Source: Acidobacteriaceae bacterium
GTDB lineage: Bacteria; Acidobacteriota; Terriglobia; Terriglobales; Acidobacteriaceae
DNA: 42,825 nucleotides
Direction of reading: 5' to 3'
Assembly (NCBI GenBank): GCA_003134435.1
Contig: PLBE01000220.1
Span: forward strand, 1 to 42,825
Made by a program: the position numbers and the translations under genes. Shown piece after piece: positions 1 through 7,692 of the stretch (its first letter is position 1; each line of letters opens with the position of its first letter). Below the pieces are notes generated by a model. It made no database searches. It was not told the DNA's origin and worked only from the letters and a program-made list of their open reading frames with translations.

Positions 1-30
1 TTTTTCCTTCGCCATTTGCTCTTTTCCTTT

Positions 31-57
31 GTAGCGCCGCCGTCCCGGCGGCTGTTT
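31..57. repeat. GC-rich intergenic hairpin
   Basis: The arms GCCGCC (36-41) and GGCGGC (47-52) pair perfectly around the five-base loop GTCCC. The hairpin lies just past the 3' end of the minus-strand gene at 87-419. Neither strand has a T-run after it, so a classical intrinsic terminator is unlikely. It resembles other short GC-rich palindromes between genes in this window (13257, 15674), which may belong to a dispersed element family. The remaining bases of 1-86 hold nothing I can name. Confidence 0.4.
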
Positions 58-86
58 CGCAAATCAATCGTCGTCCTGAGATCCAC

Positions 87-419
87 TCAGTAGTATTGAT
101 AAAGCTTGTGAAACTTCGCGCGCAGCGCCGGATCCACTTCTTCGATCTTCGAAAGATAAAACTCCCGCATCTGCGCCTGATCCGAAACCGGCAGCGAACC
201 GTACAACAACCGCGCCGTTCCAGCCTTGTCGCCCGCCGCCAGGTCGATCGCATCCGCCGCCAGCACGCCATCCAAATCGCGAACTCGAATCTTGCGGCCG
301 TCCAGCACTTTCAAATACTTCGCGACTCGGTCTGACGCAAACGACTTCTCCACCGCCGCTTTCAGATCGCCAAACTCTCGTTCTTTCTCAACCTTGATGA
401 CGCTCGGCTCGAAAATCAC
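87..419 (-). CDS. Conserved hypothetical protein, 110 aa
   Basis: I do not recognise this protein. It is 110 residues long, soluble and rich in charged and alanine residues, and has no signal peptide, membrane segment or cysteine. It looks mostly helical. A middle stretch reads KIRVRDLDGVLAADAIDLA, followed by an aspartate- and glutamate-containing C-terminal half ending FHKLYQYY. Codon use matches the neighbouring genes, which is why I accept it over the overlapping plus-strand frames. It lies 55 bases downstream of the tRNA-Gly gene on the same strand and could be read through from the tRNA cluster. In many bacteria tuf occupies the place after this set of tRNAs. Here it does not, and this protein is not an elongation factor. 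Confidence 0.6.
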   Translation of the reverse strand: MIFEPSVIKVEKEREFGDLKAAVEKSFASDRVAKYLKVLDGRKIRVRDLDGVLAADAIDLAAGDKAGTARLLYGSLPVSDQAQMREFYLSKIEEVDPALRAKFHKLYQYY

Positions 420-473
420 TGTTTCACCACTCCCCGCACAACATCCAAAACTCCAACCGCTACGCTCAAATTC

Positions 474-548
474 TGGAGCGGGAGACGGGGATCGAACCCG
501 CGACCAACAGCTTGGAAGGCTGTGACTCTACCACTGAGTTACTCCCGC
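474..548 (-). tRNA. tRNA-Gly (anticodon UCC)
   Basis: The reverse complement folds into a complete cloverleaf. The acceptor arms are GCGGGAG and CTCCCGC, the anticodon stem is ACAGC/GCTGT around CTTCCAA (anticodon TCC), and the T arm is GCGGG-TTCGATC-CCCGT. The discriminator is T and the CCA end is encoded at 474-476. It is the last of four co-directional tRNA genes. Confidence 0.96.
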
Positions 549-685
549 CACCCGTAAACCCTTTATTTCCAGCGCTAAGGTGTCCAACGGTGTCCAAAAT
601 CTAACCTTGCTTACTCCGTCTCATAACCAACAAAATGCACGGGGTCCAAGACTATGCTCGTCTTTGAAGTTCCGTCAGAAATCCA

Positions 686-761
<76 letters not shown>

Positions 762-846
762 CCGCGTAATTCCCAAAAGTCTTGCCATCCTGAACGAAGC
801 GAAGGACCTGCTGTTTCCTCCGCGCCGCCGCAGATTTCTCACCAAC

Positions 847-1071
847 TTAATCCGTCTGCTTCGCGCTTTCCCGCTCTTCCTCGATTCGGGTCCGCCAAAA
901 ATATAGCGCCGCGCGAAATGCAAACAGCCCCAGGATGATCAGCGTCCCGGTTCGCAGCTTCACGTTCGCGTCGAAAATTCGTATCGGCTCATCCGATAGC
1001 GTCGTCCAGGCCAAAATGCCCAGCACCACATACGCCACCAGAGCCAGCACGAACTTCTTCTTGATCGTCAA
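847..1071 (-). CDS. Small membrane protein, 74 aa
   Basis: The 74-residue product has two probable membrane segments, about residues 6-23 (LALVAYVVLGILAWTTL) and 42-58 (GTLIILGLFAFRAALYFW). A short polar loop lies between them and the C-terminal tail is charged (RTRIEEERESAKQTD). The lysine-rich N-terminus suggests that both ends face the cytoplasm. The start is a TTG with an AGGAAG-like purine stretch upstream. The family is unknown to me. The gene is embedded in the tRNA cluster between tRNA-Tyr and tRNA-Thr(GGU) on the same strand, so it is probably co-transcribed with them. The frame is short, but the clear hydropathy pattern supports a real gene. Confidence 0.6.
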   Translation of the reverse strand: MTIKKKFVLALVAYVVLGILAWTTLSDEPIRIFDANVKLRTGTLIILGLFAFRAALYFWRTRIEEERESAKQTD

Positions 1072-1154
1072 CGCTCAACCGCCAACTTCTTCCTGGCCGC
1101 TTCACGCTCGCCACTCGCTGAAGCTTTCGCCACTTCTCTTCACCACTCTCACTC

Positions 1155-1242
1155 TGGTGCACAGGGGAGGATTCGAACCTCCGTACCTCCTGAGAGGGAC
1201 AGATTTACAGTCTGTTGGCTTTAACCACTCACCCACCTGTGC
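1155..1242 (-). tRNA. tRNA-Tyr (anticodon GUA)
   Basis: This is an 88-base class II tRNA with a long variable arm. The acceptor stem is GCACAGG/CCTGTGC, and the anticodon stem ACAGA/TCTGT surrounds CTGTAAA (anticodon GTA). The variable arm CCCTCTCAGGAGGTAC precedes a TTCGAAT T loop. The discriminator is A and CCA is encoded at 1155-1157. It is the second gene of the tRNA cluster. Confidence 0.96.
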
Positions 1243-1436
1243 AAATCCGAAAAACCACCGGCCACGCAAACACCACACCGATTTTCCACCGCACTTCTCA
1301 GCTCGGGAAACGAAATGCGAGAACTCCCGCCGGACACCTGCGCTCGCCGGAAAATATCTTGAAGGAGTGCCTTAAAGCCCTGCTATCTGTGCGCGTCGCC
1401 GCGCTATACCTCTCTGTTTCCGGAATCTTGTTTTTC

Positions 1437-1512
1437 TGGAGCTGGCGAAGGGAATCGAACCCCCGACCCTCTGATTACAAATCAGATGCTCTACCGACTG
1501 AGCTACGCCAGC
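1437..1512 (-). tRNA. tRNA-Thr (anticodon UGU)
   Basis: The reverse complement gives a 76-base cloverleaf. The acceptor stem is GCTGGCG/CGCCAGC, the D arm is GCTC-AGTCGGTA-GAGC, and the anticodon stem is TCTGA/TCAGA around TTTGTAA (anticodon TGT). The T loop is TTCGATT and CCA is encoded. It is the promoter-proximal gene of the cluster. The 190 bases upstream, shared with the divergent gene at 1704, should hold the cluster promoter, but I cannot fix its -35 and -10 boxes with confidence. Confidence 0.96.
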
Positions 1513-1703
1513 AGGTGGAAGCAAGTCCGAGCGGGCACAATACTTCCCAGTTCCCTTCCTGAAGTCCGGGACAATTATTTAAGTTATCACAAGGCCTAAT
1601 CACGCGCAACCACTACCCTGACCACCAAGCGGACCGCCAACCGGTGCTATCATTGTCCGCTGGCCTCTGTTCGCAGCCCTAAGCCGAGCACCCGCCGAAA
1701 TCG

Positions 1704-2780
1704 ATGCGCATTCGACGCCGCCTCCCCATCCTCTTGGCCGTTGTTCTGATTGTCTCCGCCATTGCTCTGATCGTGACTCTGCGCAAGCACGCCCCGCCTG
1801 AGGCCGCTCGCCTTCTCCCGGGCGCGGATGGTTTCTTCTATATTAATCTCAAGTGGATTCGAACTTTCAATGCCACCGGCCAATTGCCGCCGGTTTCCCG
1901 CGAGCCCGAATACCAGAAATTCGTCGACGAGACTGGCTTTCAGTTCGAACGCGATCTCGACCAGGCCGCCTTCGCCATCCACTATCCGCAAAGTTGGGGC
2001 GGCACTGCTGGTTCCTCCTCGGAACCGCGCTTCTCCGAAGTCTTCGTCGGCAAGATCGACTCCAGCCGCCTGACCGCTTACCTCAAGAAGCTCTCCTCTT
2101 CGATCGACGATTACCGCGGCTTCGATGTCTACAACCTCCCGCTCCAGGGACGAACCGTGCGCGTCGCCGTTCTTTCCTACGACAGCGTCGCGGTTTCCAA
2201 TCATCCGAATCCCGAAGTCATTCGCGGCATCATCGACCGCTCCCGCAAACTCGCCTCGCCTTTTGGCGGACCCTGGTTGCTCCGCAAGTTCTACCGGAAG
2301 GTTCCTCTGGCAAGCGTCTCCTTTGCCATCCTTCGTGTCAAGCCCGACGAAATGAGCGCCCTCGGCGGACTCGGCAGTTGGAGCCTGCTCTTTCCCAAAC
2401 CCGCCGTCGCCGTCATTTCCGCCCGCTATCTTCGTGCCCTCCACCTCCGCGCCGAGGCCTTTACCGACAGTGATGCCGACGCCCAGGCCATCACCGAAAA
2501 AGCTACTACCTTTATCAGCCTCTTTCATGCCGCCGAAGGCGCCGTTGGCAGCCAGGGTACCGATGTCGATGTAAAAGCCTTCTTTAACAGTCTCAAGGTC
2601 GAACAGTCCGGAGATCGTGCCATCCTCACTGCCGTCGTGCCCCCGGGTTTCATCGACAAAGTCCTGTCCGAAGTCCCCTCCGAAGCGGTCGGGCCAGCAA
2701 AACCGCCGAAGGATCAGGAACCGTCTCCCCCTAAAACCAAACCAGACTCGCACCGCAATCCAGCAATACGCAGTCAATAA
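1704..2780 (+). CDS. Membrane-anchored hypothetical protein, 358 aa
   Basis: The product begins with an arginine-rich N-terminus (MRIRRRLP) and a hydrophobic segment at about residues 7-27, so it is probably an inner-membrane-anchored protein with a periplasmic body. The mature part opens with LLPGADGFFYINLKWIR. It contains several alternating strand-like stretches and ends in a proline/lysine-rich tail (KPPKDQEPSPPKTKPDSHR) that may be unstructured. It has no cysteines and no catalytic motif I recognise. It resembles the DUF3352-type proteins common in Acidobacteria, in which an opening phrase about a protein's 'P-A-D' stretch precedes a barrel-like fold, but this resemblance is weak. The gene is transcribed away from the tRNA cluster and followed by a 194-base gap before ccdA, so it is probably its own unit. 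Confidence 0.65.
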   Translation: MRIRRRLPILLAVVLIVSAIALIVTLRKHAPPEAARLLPGADGFFYINLKWIRTFNATGQLPPVSREPEYQKFVDETGFQFERDLDQAAFAIHYPQSWGGTAGSSSEPRFSEVFVGKIDSSRLTAYLKKLSSSIDDYRGFDVYNLPLQGRTVRVAVLSYDSVAVSNHPNPEVIRGIIDRSRKLASPFGGPWLLRKFYRKVPLASVSFAILRVKPDEMSALGGLGSWSLLFPKPAVAVISARYLRALHLRAEAFTDSDADAQAITEKATTFISLFHAAEGAVGSQGTDVDVKAFFNSLKVEQSGDRAILTAVVPPGFIDKVLSEVPSEAVGPAKPPKDQEPSPPKTKPDSHRNPAIRSQ

Positions 2781-2974
2781 GAGGTTGCCCAATGGAGCGC
2801 CGCGCATCCCCGCCCAGTCCGTCGAAATACTGTGACAATTCGATACTCCTCAGCGTCTTAATAGACTGGGTATGACTGCGTCAAAATAATCACGGCTCAA
2901 ATACACTAAGGGGCAAGCCTCTCCTCGGCCCGATACACGTCAGGTCGATACAATAGAGAACTACAATAGGATCT

Positions 2975-3697
2975 ATGACGAGTCTGCCATTACCGCTCGC
3001 TGCTTTCGTCGCCGGATTGATTTCGTTCCTTTCGCCCTGCGTGCTTCCGCTCGTGCCCGGATATGTTTCCCTGATCTCCGGTGTGGGCGTCGAGCAATTG
3101 AAGCTGAAAGAGGGTCAGCTCTTCCGCAAGGTGATGCTCAATTCCGCCGCTTTCATCATCGGCTTCAGCATCGTCTTCATTACCTTGGGCGCGATCTCCA
3201 CCGAGGTCGGCCAGGTCCTCGCACAATACAAATCTCTTCTCGCCCGCATCGCCGGAGCCATCATCATTCTCTTCGGCCTGCACCTGACCGGAATCTTTCA
3301 GATCAAGGCTCTGCTCGCCGACACCCGCCTGCACAGCCTCAAGGGCAGTTCCTCCGCCTGGGGAGCGTTCGTAATCGGTTTCGCCTTCGCCTTTGGATGG
3401 ACCCCCTGCGTCGGTCCCATCCTCGCGGTCGTCCTCGGCTTTGCCGCCGCCCAGGACACCGTCTGGAAAGGGATCTTCCTTCTTGCCATCTACTCGGCCG
3501 GACTGGCTGTCCCTTTCCTGTTGACATCGCTCGGCATCGAGCGCTTTCTGAAGTTCTACAACCGTTTCAAGTTCCACATGCACGCCGTGGAAGTAGCCAG
3601 CGGAGTGCTGCTCGTCGCCTTGGGTATCCTGCTGGTGATGGGACGCTTCACCCTCATCTCCGGCTATTTTTCGTTCTTGAATAGATTTGCGCTGTAG
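2975..3697 (+). CDS. ccdA: CcdA/DsbD-type membrane electron transporter
   Basis: CcdA passes reducing equivalents from cytoplasmic thioredoxin across the inner membrane to periplasmic thiol proteins. The 240-residue protein has about six hydrophobic segments. The two conserved redox cysteines lie in the family's proline-flanked motifs: FLSPCVLPLVPGY with Cys22 in helix 1, and GWTPCVGPILA with Cys145 in helix 4. Its length and lack of a periplasmic domain fit CcdA rather than full DsbD. The ATG is preceded by a weak AGGA only three bases away. Next come a TlpA-like thioredoxin (81 bases on) and a DsbD N-terminal-domain protein. Electrons therefore probably flow thioredoxin to CcdA to TlpA or the DsbD-alpha-like protein, for cytochrome c maturation or disulfide repair. 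Confidence 0.92.
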   Translation: MTSLPLPLAAFVAGLISFLSPCVLPLVPGYVSLISGVGVEQLKLKEGQLFRKVMLNSAAFIIGFSIVFITLGAISTEVGQVLAQYKSLLARIAGAIIILFGLHLTGIFQIKALLADTRLHSLKGSSSAWGAFVIGFAFAFGWTPCVGPILAVVLGFAAAQDTVWKGIFLLAIYSAGLAVPFLLTSLGIERFLKFYNRFKFHMHAVEVASGVLLVALGILLVMGRFTLISGYFSFLNRFAL

Positions 3698-3750
3698 TTG
3701 GCCGTTCCTAACATTTATTGACGTCAATCTACGCCGTCATACCGAGCGTA

Positions 3751-3772
3751 GCGGCTTTCGAGCCGCAAGAGG
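3751..3772 (+). promoter_or_regulatory. UUCG hairpin abutting the tlpA-like Shine-Dalgarno
   Basis: GCGGCT (3751-3756) and AGCCGC (3761-3766) form a perfect six-pair stem closed by a TTCG tetraloop. The Shine-Dalgarno AAGAGG (3767-3772) begins at the very next base, six bases before the GTG start at 3779. The hairpin could limit or position ribosome loading, or protect the downstream mRNA end. The preceding bases, GTCATACCGAGCGTAGCG, resemble the stretch CCATCCTGAACGAAGCGAAG at about 785-804, so the hairpin may be part of a dispersed intergenic element. Confidence 0.4.
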
Positions 3773-3778
3773 TTACTT

Positions 3779-4339
3779 GTGAGAAAAAATCCACTGATCC
3801 CATTCTTCATCGCCGCCATCGTCGCGGTCATGTTGTTCGCCGGCATTCGCATCGCCCATAATAACCGCGCCAACGATCCTGCCAAGGGGCAACTCATGGG
3901 CAATCTGGCGCCCGATTTTGAGTTGCCCACCCTCGACGGCAAGAACCTCAAGCTCTCCGATCTGCGCGGTAAGGCAGTTCTGCTTAATTTCTGGGCCACT
4001 TACTGCGGCCCCTGCAAGGTCGAGATGCCCTGGTTCGTCGAGCTGCAAAATGAATTCGGACCGCAGGGCTTCCAGATTGTGGGCGTCGCCATGGACGACG
4101 CCAGTAACGAAGACATCGCCAAGTTTGCCAAGCAAATGGGCGTCAACTACCCCATCCTGATCGGCAAGGAATCGGTGGGCCAGAGCTACGGCGGCGTCAG
4201 CGTCCTGCCGACTACGTTCTTCCTCGATCGCGACGGCCGGCTCATCGCCCGCGAATTCGGCTTGCGCAGCCGCAGCGATTTCGTCGACGATATCAAACGC
4301 GCCCTCAGCCAGGGCCATGCCGTGAAAGCTCAAAAGTAA
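3779..4339 (+). CDS. TlpA/ResA-family membrane-anchored thioredoxin
   Basis: This is a periplasm-facing thiol-disulfide oxidoreductase of 186 residues. An N-terminal anchor (about residues 7-26) precedes an AhpC/TSA-Redoxin-like thioredoxin fold. The active site is WATYCGPCK with Cys76 and Cys79, and the cis-proline loop reads SVLPTTFFLDRDG. The opening GNLAPDFELPTLDGKNLKLSDLRGK is typical of TlpA/ResA. The start is GTG at 3779, chosen because AAGAGG lies six bases upstream. Its neighbours, ccdA before it and a DsbD N-terminal-domain protein after it, indicate that CcdA reduces it. The client could be apocytochrome c or another periplasmic disulfide; the sequence does not decide. Confidence 0.9.
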   Translation: MRKNPLIPFFIAAIVAVMLFAGIRIAHNNRANDPAKGQLMGNLAPDFELPTLDGKNLKLSDLRGKAVLLNFWATYCGPCKVEMPWFVELQNEFGPQGFQIVGVAMDDASNEDIAKFAKQMGVNYPILIGKESVGQSYGGVSVLPTTFFLDRDGRLIAREFGLRSRSDFVDDIKRALSQGHAVKAQK

Positions 4340-4463
4340 CTGGAGTCGCCAGAGGTCAGCCTCATGAGGATCTCAGCCACGGATTTTCATAGGGTTTTGA
4401 AAGGGCGCGGCTTTCCGCGTTAAACTCGCCACACCAGCGGCCTTAGCCGCCGAGGTTTGCCAA

Positions 4464-5012
4464 TTGAAGATTCTTCTCGTTCTTCTCGTCGCCAGCGCGC
4501 TTTCCCTGTTCTCCGCCGGTGCCTGGTCGCAAGACGACCTTGGCCCCCAGGGTCCAGTCGTCAAGATGGCACCCGCTCCGGTCGTGACCGTCGTGCAGGG
4601 CAAGGCGACTACGATCCCGTTACTGTTCCGCGTTTCCAGCGGATACCACATCAACTCCAACAAGCCAAAGTCGGAGTTCCTCATCCCCACCGCCCTCAAG
4701 ATCGAGGCCACCACCGACATCGTCATCGGCAAAACCACTTACCCCGACGGCGTCGATACCAGTTTCCCCTTCGATCCCGATGAAAAACTCAACGTCTACA
4801 CCGGAGACTTCAAAGTGGAAGTGCTCGTGCGTCCCTTGCACTCCGTCCAACCCGGCAAGTATGTCATTCGGGGAACCCTCAAATATCAGGCCTGCGACAA
4901 TGCGGCCTGCTATCCACCCAAGCAGTTACCCGTTAGCTTCGATGTGAAGATCGCCAAAGCCGCCTCCATCCCCGGAAAAAATCCCGCCCAAAGTCCGCAC
5001 GCCCACCAGTGA
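4464..5012 (+). CDS. Stand-alone DsbD N-terminal (alpha) domain protein
   Basis: The 182-residue protein has a signal peptide (MKILLVLLVASALSLFSAGAWSQ) and a single immunoglobulin-like domain matching the periplasmic N-terminal domain of DsbD. The motif KYQACDNAACYPPKQLP carries Cys144 and Cys149. It corresponds to the cysteine pair of the E. coli DsbD alpha domain (pattern CxxxxxC-YPP there; CxxxxC-YPP here). An upstream YHINSNKP stretch is also typical. The family's role is to pass electrons from the membrane domain to DsbC/DsbG-like partners. The TTG start is supported by GAGG eight bases upstream (4452-4455). With ccdA and the TlpA-like gene just upstream, the three parts of DsbD appear here as separate polypeptides. 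The gap of 124 bases may contain its own promoter. Confidence 0.85.
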   Translation: MKILLVLLVASALSLFSAGAWSQDDLGPQGPVVKMAPAPVVTVVQGKATTIPLLFRVSSGYHINSNKPKSEFLIPTALKIEATTDIVIGKTTYPDGVDTSFPFDPDEKLNVYTGDFKVEVLVRPLHSVQPGKYVIRGTLKYQACDNAACYPPKQLPVSFDVKIAKAASIPGKNPAQSPHAHQ

Positions 5013-5051
5013 GGTTTCCAGACTCTCAAAACACGTTCGCAAAGCCCGTTC

Positions 5052-5471
5052 TCAAAGCACAACCGACCGCGCCTGATCCAATTGCAGCGTCAGCGTGTCA
5101 ATCCGCGCCTGCAGCACATTGCGTATCGAAAGCATCCCCAGCAATCTTCCATCATCCTCGACGATCGGCAAGTGCCGGTAATGGCGCTCCACCATCGTGG
5201 CCAGCGCTTCGGCCGCCGTCGTGTCCCGGGTCGCCATTTCCACCGGTGTCGTCATGACCTCCCGAACCGAAATCTTTCGCGGATCCCGTTCCCCCAGCGC
5301 CAATCGCCGCAGCACATCCCTCTCCGTAAAAATTCCCGCCACCCGTCGGTTCTCGTCCAGCACCGCAACCGCTCCCACGTGCCCGTCCAGCATCGCCCGG
5401 ATCGCCCGCTCCGCACTCGCTTCCACCGGAACCGAAGCCGCTTCCGCATCGCACATCTCCAGAATTTTCAT
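5052..5471 (-). CDS. CBS-domain-pair protein
   Basis: The 139-residue protein consists of two CBS domains forming one Bateman module. The first covers about residues 8-65 (SAERAIRAMLDGHVGAVAVL, then GIFTERDVLRRL) and the second about 70-130 (VREVMTTPVEMATRDTTAAEAL, then HLPIVEDDGRLLGMLSIRNVL). Such modules bind adenine nucleotides and act as energy or ligand sensors. With no fused enzyme or channel, its partner is unknown. I place the start at the ATG at 5471, where GGGGAG lies a few bases upstream. The frame stays open far upstream, but that extension is the out-of-frame shadow of the amidohydrolase gene. It lies 29 bases downstream of that gene and may share its transcript. Confidence 0.88.
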   Translation of the reverse strand: MKILEMCDAEAASVPVEASAERAIRAMLDGHVGAVAVLDENRRVAGIFTERDVLRRLALGERDPRKISVREVMTTPVEMATRDTTAAEALATMVERHYRHLPIVEDDGRLLGMLSIRNVLQARIDTLTLQLDQARSVVL

Positions 5472-5500
5472 CGCTCCCCTTCTCGCCGCCGTCTCATGAT

Positions 5501-6832
5501 TCAATGCTTCAATATTAGATCGTTCTTGAATACCTTGCCGTCCTTCATCACAAATCCGACATTCTCCAGAACCTTGATGTTCGCCAGCGGATCGCCCGAA
5601 ACCGCGACCACATCGGCATACGCGCCCGGCGCCACCACGCCCAACCGCCCCTTCATCTCCACCAGTTCCGCCGCCCGCGAGGTCGCCGCCTGGATCGCCT
5701 GCATCGGCGTCATCCCATACTCCACCATGTGCGGAAACTCCTGCGCGATCGGTTCGCTCCACGGAATTCCCCCAATATCCGTCCCAAAAGCTATCTTCAC
5801 TCCCGCCTTCACCGCCTTGCGAAACGACGCCTCGTGATCCGATGCCCGCTTGCGATCGTGCCGCCCTTCCTCCGTGTCGGCCGGAGACCAGCCATTCAGA
5901 TACGCGCTCAGCGTCGCGCACAACCACGTCCCCTGCCGGATCATCTGCGCAATCTGCGCATCCGTCAGCAACAGGCCATGTTCGATCGAGTCGCATCCGC
6001 CATCCAGCGCCCGCTGCAGCCCTTCTCCGTTGTAAGCGTGGCACGCTACCTTTTTTCCCCAGCCATGCGTCTCGTCCACAATCGCCCGCAGTTCCTCCAC
6101 CGTCAGCGTCGGCTGCGATACCAGGTCGCCATTCCCGTCCACCCACGACCGATGCGTCATATACACCTTGATCCAGTCCGCCCCGTGGTCAAGTTGCTGC
6201 CGTGCCGCTTTGCGCGCCTCAACCGGTCCGTCAATCACCTGCACCCCCTTCGGTACCTCGATCTCCGGCGCATAGCCTTCCAGCGGATACCCGCCGGTGG
6301 TCGAAATCGCGCGCGTCGACACAAACAGCCGCGGTCCCGGAATATATCCGCCTTCGATCGCCTCCTTGATCCCCACATCGCCGTAGCCCGCGCCTTCCGT
6401 TTCCATGTCGCGCAAGGTCGTGAACCCTTGTTCCAGCGCCCGCCGCACCGAAACCGTCGCCCGCGCCGCCCGAAACGCCAGCGGATACTTCAGCAACTGA
6501 ATGTCGTATCCCCCCTCGGCCGGATCTTCCCCTTGCAAAAAAATATGCGTGTGCGCGTCAATCAATCCCGGCAGCACTGTCGCCTGCGAAAGATCGATGA
6601 AGGTTGCGCCCGGAGGAAGGTTCTGGGGAAGAAATCCTCCCGCATCGGCGACGTTGCTAATCACATTTCCGCGAATCGTGATGATCTGATCGCGTCGTGC
6701 GCTGTTGGAGACGCCGTCAATCAGCACTCCCGCCCGAATCACTGTCACCGGTCCGGCCACCACCGCATTTTGCTGAGCCCAGCTCTCCGAAATCAGAAAC
6801 ACTACAATCAGCAGACCAATCCAATGCTTCAC
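5501..6832 (-). CDS. Secreted metal-dependent amidohydrolase
   Basis: This is an amidohydrolase-superfamily enzyme of 443 residues with a signal peptide ending near SESWAQ. The metal ligands are visible: HTH at His94/His96, Lys222 in DWIKVYMTHR (possibly carboxylated), His265 in VACHAYN, His285 in DSIEHGLLL, and Asp352 in FGTDIGG. The layout, with a small N-terminal beta-sandwich around VIRAGVLIDGVS and a TIM barrel, matches the imidazolonepropionase-like/Xaa-Pro dipeptidase branch, many of whose exported members cleave dipeptides or cyclic amides. The substrate cannot be assigned from sequence alone. The start is GTG at 6832, with GGGAGG six bases upstream. A CBS-pair gene follows 29 bases downstream. 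Confidence 0.88.
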   Translation of the reverse strand: MKHWIGLLIVVFLISESWAQQNAVVAGPVTVIRAGVLIDGVSNSARRDQIITIRGNVISNVADAGGFLPQNLPPGATFIDLSQATVLPGLIDAHTHIFLQGEDPAEGGYDIQLLKYPLAFRAARATVSVRRALEQGFTTLRDMETEGAGYGDVGIKEAIEGGYIPGPRLFVSTRAISTTGGYPLEGYAPEIEVPKGVQVIDGPVEARKAARQQLDHGADWIKVYMTHRSWVDGNGDLVSQPTLTVEELRAIVDETHGWGKKVACHAYNGEGLQRALDGGCDSIEHGLLLTDAQIAQMIRQGTWLCATLSAYLNGWSPADTEEGRHDRKRASDHEASFRKAVKAGVKIAFGTDIGGIPWSEPIAQEFPHMVEYGMTPMQAIQAATSRAAELVEMKGRLGVVAPGAYADVVAVSGDPLANIKVLENVGFVMKDGKVFKNDLILKH

Positions 6833-6969
6833 CGTTAACCTCCCGGAAAGGGTGGATTGTACTCCTTGCAGGCTGCGGAAAAACCAGTGCGCGACGGAGC
6901 TCTGCCCCGCTTGGGCGGCCTACAAACTTTTTCCCGCACCTGCAAAGGTCACCGACCAGGCTCAACGGC

Positions 6970-7692
6970 TCACCGCGGAATGCGCAAAACAAAGCCAGCG
7001 GCGCCCACTCCAGCTTGGCCGACGTCGCTCGACAACCCGTCGAACCTGCGATTGAACACCAGCGACGCCCCCGCATTTTCGAGTACTCGGCGCGCAATTG
7101 CAATCCTCACCCGGCGCAAGGTCGAAGCAGAATCGGAAGCCGGCGCCGCGCTCCGTTCACTTCCCCGGCGATCCGGTCCGCCTTCGGCCCGCAGCACCGT
7201 TCCGGCCGGACCCTCCCCGAGCAGGAGCATAACTCTCCCACCCCCCGGCTGCACGTCGACCACGGTTGCGATCAGGTATTGCAACGCCAACCGCAGCCGC
7301 GACTCCGGCAATTGCAGGTTCTCCGCGCACGTGCCCACCAGCCGCAACTCGACCCCACGCACCGCCGCGATCGATGCCAGCTCTTCCACCACACCCCGCA
7401 GCACCGGCGCCAGCGCCGACGAAAAATTTGCCTGCCCGGGTTGCTCGGCGTCCAGATACTCCCGCATCAAACGGACCATCCCAATCACTCTTTCCGTCTG
7501 CTGCAACGCAGCCGCAACGCTCTCCTGCTGCTGCTCGACAACCTCCTTGACCGGTAATTCAAGCGGCAGTTGCAGCGTGAGCTCCAGCGAACAGCGCAAC
7601 CCCGTCAGCGGCTGGCTCATGGAGTGCAACAACTCGCCAAGCACCGCCGAACTCCGCCGCCGCGGCCCAAAACAATGCCCGCTCGCGCTCAT
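6970..7692 (-). CDS. Degenerate soluble histidine kinase-like protein
   Basis: The 240-residue protein has no membrane segment or sensor domain. It starts close to a recognisable dimerisation/phosphoacceptor helix, LLHSMSQPLTGLR, with His23 in the H-box place. The ATPase half is eroded. The N-box region reads RLALQYLIATVVDVQPGG without the usual asparagines, the DxGxG motif is replaced by AEGGPDRRGS, and no GTGLGL lid remains. It ends FVLRIPR, like a kinase C-terminus. Its start overlaps the stop of the OmpR-type regulator by four bases (ATGA), so translation is coupled. It may be a phosphotransfer or phosphatase partner, or an anti-kinase, rather than an active kinase. Sequence inspection could miss a divergent ATP site. 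Confidence 0.72.
   Translation of the reverse strand: MSASGHCFGPRRRSSAVLGELLHSMSQPLTGLRCSLELTLQLPLELPVKEVVEQQQESVAAALQQTERVIGMVRLMREYLDAEQPGQANFSSALAPVLRGVVEELASIAAVRGVELRLVGTCAENLQLPESRLRLALQYLIATVVDVQPGGGRVMLLLGEGPAGTVLRAEGGPDRRGSERSAAPASDSASTLRRVRIAIARRVLENAGASLVFNRRFDGLSSDVGQAGVGAAGFVLRIPR

Noticed and set aside
1650-2807. 385-codon minus-strand frame opposite the hypothetical gene at 1704.
   Set aside because: Gly/Asp/Glu-rich low-complexity product; the plus-strand frame has a proper membrane anchor and better composition, although neither protein is recognised.
5052-6146. A 364-codon reading of the CBS gene reaching into the amidohydrolase region.
   Set aside because: The upstream part is Gly/Arg-rich and out of frame with the amidohydrolase. 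The ATG at 5471 has a good ribosome site and gives a complete two-CBS protein.
5729-6838. 369-codon plus-strand frame opposite the amidohydrolase gene.
   Set aside because: Arg/His/Pro-rich shadow of a clearly conserved enzyme with all metal ligands on the other strand.
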